The notes below the pieces were generated by a model. That model had not been told where the DNA came from and did no database searches. It saw nothing but the letters and a program-made list of their open reading frames with translations. From positions 202,694 through 266,693 of the forward strand of contig LUCM01001613.1 in NCBI GenBank assembly GCA_008360955.1: a DNA stretch of 64,000 nt, given 5' to 3'. The translations under genes were made by a program, and so were the position numbers. Of the stretch, positions 33,701-38,480 are shown piece after piece. This stretch comes from Fasciolopsis buskii. Taxonomy: Eukaryota; Platyhelminthes; Trematoda; Plagiorchiida; Fasciolidae. Each line of letters begins with the position of its first letter. Within the stretch, counting starts at the first letter, position 1.

Positions 33701-35510
33701 CTGGCTACCGAGGGCAGACGAACCGCAAAAATTACCGTTTAAATTTTCCCGGGTTAGACGATAATATTTCGTTTTCCGTGGTTTCTATCTTTAGCGTCTC
33801 CGTCAACTATTCTGGAGTCTAGCTCAACCCCGCCTAACCTAATCATGAAAGAACGATTAAAACAGCCCATGACTGGTCCACACAACTGTTTTTATTTGTC
33901 ATGGTCAAAAGACCTAGGTGGAATACACACAAGATAGAGCTCATTGGCCGATTGATCAAATAGGCGGCTTTGAACTTTTGACATTGGCTTGTAGTCTCAG
34001 ATCAAAGAATATGGAATCCCACAGCGTTGTTGGTAGATGTAATGCGCCAACGTTTCGACTACCGTGGGTAGTCTTTCTCAAGGCAAGTTTTACAATCAAA
34101 TCTTTGATTGTAAAACTTGCCTTGAGAAAGACTACCCACGGTAGTCGAAACGTTGGCGCATTACATCTACCAACAACGCTGTGGGATTCCATATTCTTTG
34201 ATCTGAGACTACAAGCCAATGTCAAAAGTTCAAAGCCGCCTATTTGATCAATCGGCCAATGAGCTCTATCTTGTGTGTATTCCACCTAGGTCTTTTGACC
34301 ATGACAAATAAAAACAGTTGTGTGGACCAGTCATGGGCTGTTTTAATCGTTCTTTCATGATTAGGTTAGGCGGGGTTGAGCTAGACTCCAGAATAGTTGA
34401 CGGAGACGCTAAAGATAGAAACCACGGAAAACGAAATATTATCGTCTAACCCGGGAAAATTTAAACGGTAATTTTTGCGGTTCGTCTGCCCTCGGTAGCC
34501 AGAATCGAAAACTACATGTTAGATGAACTTTCGCAGGGATCGACGCCTGCTTTTTTACTTGGTGTTTGAGATTAATGAAGCGTAGGTTTCACTCTTCGCA
34601 GTTTTTATCAATTTACAGACTTTATTTACTTTATCGAGCTGGCAGGACGATGCGCAGAGCCGAAGCCGATCCAGTCAAAATCAAAACCGGAGGAAAGCAA
34701 GTTATATTGACATGAGAAAACAAACCATTCTTTAGTCCGCTCAATAGTAATAAAGGATACTAGCAAGCTGGGTTACAAGCCAAAACAAGTGAAGTATAGC
34801 ACGAAACTAGACGAACAACACCAATGATGGATAGATCTTCACATATCCAACAGCCACTACACTGGCTTTTCGCCATGTTCCTAATTATGATCTCTCTAAA
34901 TGTTTTATTTATCAATAAAACGTTTAGGTTCACTACCCTGAATTATCCAGTACTCTATCTTCACTGAAGCTGCTCAATCTAGTTCTGATTCTTTGTTCAT
35001 TTTTGAGTGTATTGCTCTGCCCCACACCCATTGCAGATCCCCGTTGACTATCCGCCAGCCTCATGCTCGTCAAGCGTATATGAGACAAGAGAACCTCGAC
35101 GCTATCATCGATGTCATCCCAACTTAAGACACACTAATGATGTGGATGCATTCAGTCCGGCAGATGTGGGCGATTTCTTATCACACAACGCCCGAGAAGA
35201 AGATCCCGTTGATCCGGATCTTGACCTGGACCTTTATTCCCTGACAACCCACACGTCTAGTGTTCGCTGGAGTTCTGATTCTCCACTACGACCACCGTCT
35301 GCCGATGGTTGTTCCGCTCCTGCCCCTGATGTAGACCTTGAGGCAACTGAGTTAATGATAGAAGGCAACACCAACGATGCTCATGAGACTGTTTTGATGG
35401 AACTGTCTTCTGCTCACGATTTACTGCCTATTCATCCTGCGCCACCCCCATTCACATTGCCATCGTTAGCTCCTCCATCATCACCACCACCATCAGCGCC
35501 GCAAATTTAG
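1..35510 (+). CDS. TRPM-family cation channel, 3' part of gene (12 exons, 5' end outside window)
   Basis: Joined exons 1-107, 11036-11108, 13580-13757, 16778-17048, 20818-21002, 22463-22595, 24901-25169, 25523-25799, 26570-26684, 26942-27437, 30048-30652 and 35037-35510 total 3183 nt: 1060 residues plus a TAG stop, with no internal stop and matching phase at every junction. The product is a plasma-membrane cation channel of the TRPM family. Visible residues 1-36 cover S2-S3, 37-60 S4 and the S4-S5 linker (RFSGPYIYMLLKM), 61-80 S5, 104-119 the pore helix and filter (YFMLYGEVYAGEID), 137-160 S6, 166-210 the TRP domain (RPLLPPP kept), 272-300 a post-TRP helix (HDFEEEC) and 317-350 a likely coiled coil. 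After that comes a long low-complexity tail. The filter resembles the TRPM1/3/6/7 branch (YGEV). No C-terminal alpha-kinase and no NUDT9-like domain is visible, so it is probably not the NUDT9-bearing TRPM2-like fluke channel that responds to praziquantel. The N-terminal TRPM homology region lies upstream of the window. Confidence 0.93.
131..149. repeat. TG microsatellite
   Basis: About nine to ten TG units, just downstream of the first donor site in the window. Confidence 0.9.
2758..2870. repeat. ATTG tetranucleotide microsatellite
   Basis: About 28 units of ATTG with a few ACTG variants near the left end. It creates spurious minus-strand open frames of repeated Asn-Gln-Ser-Ile. Confidence 0.95.
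3581..3841 (-). pseudogene. Degenerate mariner-type transposase, C-terminal remnant
   Basis: The minus-strand frame reads KKIGQKSPRLFTGDVALTVSE, then YVVHSVLLPTWEKSIPKVIS. The layout resembles the end of mariner transposases after the catalytic triad: Phe-Thr-Ser/Asp-Asp block, helix, Gly-Ile-x-Lys-Leu block, then Trp-x-Lys-Cys. The catalytic part is not visible and a stop falls before the expected end. It is a dead fragment in a TRPM intron. Another DDE family cannot be excluded. Confidence 0.35.
6428..6525 (-). repeat. Penelope-like tail repeat, copy A (truncated)
   Basis: It shares the block running from cgacgtaaggagtgtatc to taacacagcg with copies at 22072 and 33242. On the minus strand it contains AATAAAA-like text, so it probably represents an element 3' end. 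It breaks off inside the K segment after about 15 bp. Confidence 0.7.
7318..7500 (+). pseudogene. RTE-like LINE fragment, reverse transcriptase C-terminal part
   Basis: VYSAAARSALSYGSKT matches the fluke LINE text VYxAAVRSVLLYGSET that follows the reverse transcriptase palm. The frame then breaks, with a cognate of the SVFEHR block just after it. Only about 180 bp is recognisable. Confidence 0.45.
8629..8690 (-). repeat. Fragment of the same dispersed repeat, inverted
   Basis: gttggtcatggctcaggttg and the following bases to gattctgatcac are the reverse complement of the end of the repeat at 54675-54735, with substitutions. Confidence 0.5.
11036..11108 (+). CDS. TRPM exon: S4 and S4-S5 linker
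   Basis: The acceptor is ttattcag ending at 11035 and the donor is gtgagt at 11109. It encodes residues 36-60. The S4 arginine that sits twelve residues before the conserved Gly-Pro of TRPM channels is present (RFIELMQIWRFSGP). The linker reads GPYIYMLLKM, against GPYVMMIGKM in vertebrate TRPM1/3. It ends in phase 0. Confidence 0.9.
11109..13579 (+). other. TRPM intron, 2.5 kb
   Basis: GT-AG intron between the S4-S5 linker and S5. I see no gene, tandem array or clear transposon remnant in it. There is a block around 12585-12700 of higher GC content. Confidence 0.85.
13580..13757 (+). CDS. TRPM exon: S5, pore helix and selectivity filter
   Basis: The acceptor is aatacacag to 13579 and the donor is gtaagt at 13758. 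It encodes residues 61-119 plus one base. S5 (VLVPLLALLFVPLIAFG) keeps the 17-residue spacing between the linker Lys-Met and the Phe-Gly found in TRPM3. The filter region YGEVYAGEID keeps the acidic residue (Glu112) that lines divalent-permeable TRPM pores. This is the most diagnostic exon of the gene. Confidence 0.95.
13869..13901. repeat. TA microsatellite, short
   Basis: An alternating TA run with one G interruption, about 110 bp after the pore exon donor. Confidence 0.9.
15433..16175 (-). pseudogene. Mariner-type transposase pseudogene
   Basis: Minus-strand text follows the mariner catalytic core in order. ATDSES near 15915-15930 stands for the first catalytic block (TGDES). YGKQQMAQW matches the conserved KQQSAQW. 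HHNNAPARR matches HHDNAPAH, with the second catalytic Asp changed to Asn. YSVELALSS stands for YSPDLAPSD, with the third Asp changed to Ser. NFAQTLTEYL follows. A frame change separates the first block from the rest. Two lost catalytic residues and the frameshift make it inactive. It lies antisense in a TRPM intron, so it is a genomic passenger. No terminal inverted repeats were identified by eye. Confidence 0.65.
16778..17048 (+). CDS. TRPM exon: pore loop, S6 and TRP domain
   Basis: The acceptor is tttttcag to 16777 and the donor is gtgagt at 17049. It encodes residues 120-209 plus two bases. S6 is followed by VVIATFNDIL, against LLIAVFNN in relatives. The TRP segment ELVYNFLRY aligns without gaps to the family's QVWKFQRY, so the usual Trp is Tyr174 and the Lys is Asn175. 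RPLLPPPFII is conserved. No cysteine occurs between the filter and S6, where other TRPMs have a disulfide pair. Confidence 0.95.
17049..20817 (+). other. TRPM intron, 3.8 kb
   Basis: GT-AG intron after the TRP domain. Several open frames of 60-130 codons occur (for example 18268-18597 minus, 19625-20014 plus), but none is protein-like to my reading and none has splice support. No repeat family is recognised. Confidence 0.8.
20818..21002 (+). CDS. TRPM exon: basic post-TRP linker
   Basis: The acceptor is tgttcttag to 20817 and the donor is gtaagt at 21003. It encodes residues 210-271: a strongly basic start (LRKKRRASERD), then Ser/Lys/Glu-rich text without a recognisable fold. It replaces the short linker between TRP domain and post-TRP helix of vertebrate TRPMs with about 60 residues. 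The join to the next exon creates VGL-KLFLEP, which matches the family pattern GLKLFI. Confidence 0.85.
21380..21480 (+). repeat. Dispersed repeat, copy 1 (second copy 22775-22870)
   Basis: Both blocks share cgatccaaatagctgtgctg, ggatggctttccca and caggtcaatggat in order, in the same orientation and about 1.4 kb apart. In one frame both read Asp-Pro-(Asn/Lys)-Ser-Cys-Ala-Gly-Trp-Leu-Ser, suggesting descent from a coding element I cannot name. Confidence 0.55.
21790..21930. repeat. Foldback repeat (inverted halves)
   Basis: Bases 21813-21835 and 21906-21928 are inverted copies (20 of 23 matching). A nearly perfect short hairpin (gcgatttaaaatcgc) lies between them at 21839-21853. Each half resembles one end of the repeat at 54500-54740. 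Confidence 0.6.
22072..22223 (-). repeat. Penelope-like tail repeat, copy B
   Basis: It is homologous to copy C (33242-33396) over the tail and the K segment (22142-22211). After the end of K it continues with gattgtaaaact, the start of the opposite palindrome arm seen at 33403, so the hinge region here is a shortened version of the palindrome centre. Confidence 0.8.
22463..22595 (+). CDS. TRPM exon: post-TRP helix
   Basis: The acceptor is ctaccaaccag to 22462 and the donor is gtaagt at 22596. It encodes residues 272-315 plus two bases. EVEKLHDFEEECVDDYW matches the family motif ELKKVHDFEEQC. The first base pair of the exon completes a Lys codon with the single base left by the preceding exon. 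Confidence 0.92.
22596..24900 (+). other. TRPM intron, 2.3 kb
   Basis: GT-AG intron with a repeat copy at 22775-22870 and a degenerate LINE reverse transcriptase fragment at about 24068-24500. The block 22930-23720 is open in several frames on both strands without a recognisable product; it may be an old repeat. Confidence 0.8.
24068..24500 (+). pseudogene. RTE-like LINE fragment, multiply frameshifted
   Basis: Scattered frames carry LINE text: RRLSVFEHRCL near 24297-24330 and HVLRML followed by DYP near 24441-24465, in the order expected from the other LINE copies of this window. Several stops and frame changes show it is dead. Confidence 0.45.
24901..25169 (+). CDS. TRPM exon: coiled-coil helix and start of tail
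   Basis: The acceptor is ccttgtaag to 24900 and the donor is gtacgt at 25170. It encodes residues 316-405 plus one base. The first 35 residues (LDHLQFRIGEIHMHQ and on) are helical with hydrophobic spacing that fits the TRPM tetramerisation coiled coil. The rest is Ser/Pro/Gln-rich. Confidence 0.85.
25523..25799 (+). CDS. TRPM exon: cytosolic tail
   Basis: The acceptor is ctgtgatag to 25522. The donor gtgcgt at 25800 is the weaker end. It encodes residues 406-497 plus two bases, including a short helix (EIQKYLAESLQMR) and an Arg/Ser-rich stretch with SPSPSGR, a possible phosphorylation site. The frame stays open beyond the donor to 26109, but that text is not protein-like. The phase with the next exon supports the donor used here. 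Confidence 0.75.
25800..26569 (+). other. TRPM introns between tail exons (with 25170-25522 and 26685-26941)
   Basis: Three short GT-AG introns separate the tail exons: 353 bp (25170-25522), 770 bp (25800-26569) and 257 bp (26685-26941). They hold no recognisable element. The gene is compact here compared with its 5' part. Confidence 0.75.
26570..26684 (+). CDS. TRPM exon: cytosolic tail, conserved short motif
   Basis: The acceptor is ttcgaaag to 26569 and the donor is gtaagt at 26685. It encodes residues 498-536. EYTTICDEIDLSC resembles the short EYTSI.DE-type motif seen in the tails of TRPM1/3 proteins, by recollection of the family. It ends in phase 0. Confidence 0.8.
26942..27437 (+). 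CDS. TRPM exon: Ser/Thr/Ala-rich tail
   Basis: A pyrimidine-rich tract and atcaag acceptor end at 26941; the donor is gtgagt at 27438. It encodes residues 537-701 plus one base. The text is low-complexity Ser/Thr/Pro/Ala, probably disordered, with no domain I recognise. The open frame, splice sites and phase are the support. Confidence 0.8.
27438..30047 (+). other. TRPM intron, 2.6 kb
   Basis: GT-AG intron between two tail exons. I see no gene, tandem repeat or recognised transposon in it. Confidence 0.75.
30048..30652 (+). CDS. TRPM exon: long tail segment
   Basis: The acceptor is caatgcatcag to 30047 and completes a His codon with the base left at 27437. It encodes residues 702-903: polar and partly acidic, with a helical Arg/Ala/Glu-rich stretch (RQAGLRQAEHAERAELR). 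The donor at 30653 (gtagcc) is non-consensus but gives the phase 0 join required by the last exon. The frame otherwise runs into the TA microsatellite 41 bp downstream. Confidence 0.75.
30694..30757. repeat. TA microsatellite, 64 bp
   Basis: A pure AT alternation of 32 units, starting 41 bp after the donor of the eleventh exon. Its length in the animal is likely to be polymorphic and its assembly uncertain. Confidence 0.95.
31830..33190 (+). pseudogene. RTE-like LINE, 3' half with reverse transcriptase remnant
   Basis: In order on the plus strand: SAFLDLKT near 32068-32088, then FDSVDRAVLWCCLLLKGVP from 32090, ending in SSEFITRS. LEYADNVELLG follows near 32357-32389, where the catalytic YADD box has become YADN, then RLAFTNLRFLWRW and EVKSVLLYSSKTWSL. 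A frameshifted tail follows (LRMF/CAYPQNDC). The copy has several stops and frame shifts. Its 3' end (about 32870-33190) also occurs inverted at 38070-38480. It sits in the last TRPM intron in sense orientation. Confidence 0.75.
33242..33479. repeat. Penelope-like tail repeat, copy C, ending in a palindrome with 81-bp arms
   Basis: The tail block 33242-33315 leads into K (33316-33396), a 2-base spacer GA (33397-33398), then K in perfect reverse complement (33399-33479), followed by the unresolved base at 33480. K contains a 7-bp stem (gactacc/ggtagtc) and is the segment shared with copy B. Confidence 0.9.
33481..34722. repeat. Perfect 1242-bp palindrome (620-bp arms, 2-base spacer)
   Basis: Bases 33481-34100 equal the reverse complement of 34103-34722, with spacer TC at 34101-34102. 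The innermost 81 bp of each arm is K, the same segment that forms the palindrome at 33316-33479; here the spacer is the complement of that one. The arms outside K (33481-34019) match no other sequence in the window. The two 109-codon mirror-image frames here are products of the symmetry and not genes. It may be a recent inverted duplication or a library/assembly foldback. Confidence 0.95.
35037..35510 (+). CDS. TRPM terminal exon with stop codon
   Basis: The acceptor is cacccattgcag to 35036; TAG is at 35508-35510. It encodes residues 904-1060: acidic stretches (DPDLDLDLYS), then a proline-rich end (HPAPPPFTL, SSPPPSAPQI). No kinase or enzymatic domain is present. Phase 0 agrees with the preceding exon. 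Confidence 0.8.
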   Translation: MPVDYPPASCSSSVYETREPRRYHRCHPNLRHTNDVDAFSPADVGDFLSHNAREEDPVDPDLDLDLYSLTTHTSSVRWSSDSPLRPPSADGCSAPAPDVDLEATELMIEGNTNDAHETVLMELSSAHDLLPIHPAPPPFTLPSLAPPSSPPPSAPQI

Positions 35511-36486
35511 ATGCTTTCATCCTATCCTCTAGTCCTTCATTCCAGTTAGTTTTTGATGTTTTTATATAAATCCTAAATGTGGGGTTTTTGTTCACTGTAT
35601 CGTTCCTTTTTCCGTGCGTTTGTTTTGCTCCTTGGAATTGTTCCACCAGACCTAATAATATTTATCGGTCTTTCGAGCATACCTCAGCTCAATTGATCTC
35701 AGTATTCCAAACCCATTGCTAAATTTTTCATTTCTAAGGTGGGGAGAGCATGCATTCACATCAAAAATGACGTTGTTCCTAATGATGATTTGACACTTGG
35801 ATCATCTTTTTTTTCATCGTGCTAGTAAACTCTTCCAGCTACCGGGAAGACTGTTTTTCTACTCGTGAAATCAGTAAATTGTAATTGCACTCTCCCTTTT
35901 TATCTCATATGATCTGAGTGGTCTAGGTCGCTCATTTTGGTATCCCTACACTACTGTACCATATTGCTCCACCCCAGTCCCATGATTGATCCGTTTTTTT
36001 CAGTCTTATCAGGACCACTCTTATTTGCGTCGTGCATGATTTTTGTCCATTTTGATTCTCTTTTGTGCTTTGCTACTGGATTTGGTTCACTTCCTCGCGC
36101 GCCGGTCCGTCTCCCCAATCTGCCAAGTCGTTGCCTCCAGATCACTCTGACCCAGTGGCCCCAATTTCAATCCTTGTCGTCCCCATTGCAACTTGTGAAT
36201 TGCAGTTGTCGCCCCTATGATCCATATCGGTACACCTTATTTTCCGTTGTTCTCTCCCTGCCGCTCTCTCAAACACGCACACACACACACACACACACAC
36301 AAAATGTCTTCCACTCTACATGATTGTTCCCTTTTTTGCTATTTTGATGCTTCTGACCCACCTGACTTATCCCACCATAGTTTTGCGTGTAGAATGGAGG
36401 AAGAACATACTTTCCAATCAAACCTCACGTCTACACCCTCACTTACTGGTCACAATCAATCATTTTGATTTATCTTCCTTAATAAA
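35511..36486 (+). other. Probable TRPM 3' UTR
   Basis: The stretch after the stop is AT-rich and non-coding. The first exact AATAAA after the stop that I see is at 36481-36486, which would give a 3' UTR of about 1 kb. A CA microsatellite (36279-36301) lies within it. The boundary is inferred. Confidence 0.4.
36279..36301. repeat. CA microsatellite
   Basis: About eleven CA units within the presumed TRPM 3' UTR. Confidence 0.9.
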
Positions 36487-37548
36487 AACAGATTGAAAAA
36501 TTAATTTTGTACTTGTGAATTCCCATCTACACCACATAAAAATGGTCTGGATACATATGTGCAATTTTTTAGTCCGGTTTCCAAAACGATCACAGGTTCC
36601 CGTCGAAGACCTGTCAAAGCACAGTCATTGTACACCTACTTTGTTTGAGTCTTCTTAAAATCATCGTCAGGCAAGTTATTCCAGAGCTGCTACTGAGTAA
36701 CTGCGATGGTTCGCTTCACAAACACACAAGAAGAAGGTAACACCTGCTTTTTACTGGTTTTGAAGGTCAACAACCGTGTAGTTGTTTGAACGACTCCAAC
36801 CTCCCAGTGCGGAAGTTGTGATCCGATTTCAAGGTTTAACGAAGAAAGAGTACTGTCCGTTCAACAAATCGCTGTGATCTACCAGCCCAAATAGCTTCGT
36901 GATTAGCTTTCCCATTCACAGTTCTCGTTCACTTAACTCAGGCTGGAGTGCTGACGTCAGCGCCCGATGGATCTGCACTGCACTGTTATGTTCTGTTAAT
37001 GATTCGTAACATTTATTCAGTGTCGATGAAGTGTGGGGATTAGCTTCACAAATAAATCAAATTCAATGCTAAAAATTTATGGAGTTTCCATCACGATACT
37101 AACGATTGCCTTGGAGGTTCTTGACTGTAAATCCCTTCCTTCACATCATTGCTCATAAAAATAGCACCTTTGCCTGATCTTTTGTTCTGTCATGAAGTGT
37201 CCGAGAACGGAACTTGTTCGTTTGACTGCTTAGTAAAGTGGTTCTAGTAATCGGCTTCCACTTTGCAGGTAAGCGGGTTTTCAGTAATATCATCCTTAGA
37301 CAAATAAAAGTGACAAATTGCTCCATAAGATAACAGGATGGGTTTACAATGGTTCTCTCAGTTTTTCAAGGACGGTGTCAGTTTTCCTGGGGTCATGAGC
37401 CAAACAACAGTTTCACGCAAAACCGGATTGCACAATTGACTATTTTACACCAAAACCACCACCACCACGCATGACGTGGTCGGATCTCGGTCGGGGAAGT
37501 CGTATTGCAAGTAGTGGTTTCCATTCTGTCTGTTTCTATCCCCAGGTA
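36487..37548. other. Intergenic, no feature seen
   Basis: Follows the presumed TRPM polyadenylation signal. No gene, RNA or repeat family was recognised up to the SINE. Confidence 0.5.
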
Positions 37549-37725
37549 GCGGTGGCCAAGCGGATAAGGTCGCAGCATTTGGGCGTGAGCGTCACGGGTT
37601 CGAATCCTCCCACCGCCGGTCAACTTCCCTACTTGGCAGTCCTCTGTTGGCCGCGGCCCCCCTCTTGGAAATTAAAGTACATTGTTGTTTCATTAAAAAA
37701 GGAATTAAAAGATAAAGGATGCTAA
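37549..37725 (+). mobile_element. tRNA-derived SINE, copy 1
   Basis: The head (37549-37616) has the shape of a tRNA: acceptor strands gcggtgg and ccaccgc pair perfectly, box A is tggccaagcgg (37553-37563), and box B is ggttcgaatcc (37597-37607). It is only about 68 nt, so it is tRNA-like and not a normal tRNA gene. The body (to about 37725) is shared with the copy at 62765-62937 and ends in an A-rich tail (ggaattaaaagataaagg). The two boxes would act as an internal RNA polymerase III promoter. Mobilisation by a LINE is inferred. Confidence 0.75.
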
Positions 37726-38069
37726 TTCGTTCGGCAATTATACCAGTAGTAACAATAATCTGTGTTGTTAATGGCTACCCTTCACCCTAATGATGATGAG
37801 TAAGTGAAATCGAGCTGCCTTTTCCCCACCATATCTACCCAACTAAATCCAGTTATGACATTCCGATCTCAAGAGTCCACTTTGTAATTCCCGATGAATG
37901 CTTCGTCATTTCAAATAGCCTTTTCGTCTTTTTAGTTTGTTCTATCAAACATTGACCCATGGGGTTGATCCGTTAATCATTCATGCCTATTATTCTAATA
38001 ATTTCCTACCCTATGACCTCTTACTGTAATGTTGCCTAATTCCGTTGTACAACCAATTTCAAATTGTAT

Positions 38070-38480
38070 AGCCATTAATCTTGCACCAAGCACTCCGGCT
38101 TTGGTTGTTACGTCACGGCATCAACAATTCAAGGGGGAAAGAGATCAAGAAACAGCGAAGAGTCGACTACAAAATAACGGGTTAAAGAACTATACAGAAG
38201 AGGAAAGATTTCGAATGCAAGAACACCACCGACTGTACCACTGCCCCGTATCACCCACCGTCTCCAACCCTCGCTTGGGCGATCCTGTAGACCCAAACTC
38301 GGTAGTCTAACTGCATCTGCACAAGCCAGTTCACTGGTTAACGTTCTCATTTCATTTTCCTTGTCACCGATTAGTCACCCTCATCTTCCAGCTATTACCT
38401 GCCTCGAAGAACAGCATACAACGAGGCAGTCGTTCTGTGGGTATGCGCAAAACATACGCAGTCACTTTAACCTACTCAGA
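38070..38480 (-). repeat. RTE-like LINE 3' end, inverted copy
   Basis: It is the reverse complement of the end of the LINE at 31830-33190. Shared text on the minus strand includes the block encoding the last reverse transcriptase residues and the following non-coding tail (from gcgcatacccacagaacgac near 38450 down to the CAACAATTC block near 38122). It has diverged by scattered substitutions and one insertion. Confidence 0.7.

Larger units (their letters stand above)
30653..35036 (+). other. TRPM last intron, 4.4 kb, with nested mobile elements
   Basis: It runs from a non-consensus donor to a strong ttgcag acceptor. It contains in order a TA microsatellite (30694-30757), a LINE 3' fragment (about 31830-33190), a Penelope-like tail repeat joined to an 81-bp-arm palindrome (33242-33479), one n, and a 1242-bp perfect palindrome (33481-34722). 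Bases 30760-31830 show nothing recognisable. Confidence 0.8.

Noticed and set aside
33918..34285. Two mirror-image 109-codon frames
   Set aside because: They arise from the palindrome symmetry and include K on both strands; no protein family resembles them.
36090..36219. Alternative TRPM terminal exon (SLPPDHSDPVAPI text)
   Set aside because: The frame is short, no donor in the terminal exon points to it, and its start is undefined.
37549..37616. A functional tRNA gene
   Set aside because: It is shorter than a normal tRNA, and a second diverged copy shares the downstream body, so it is a SINE head.
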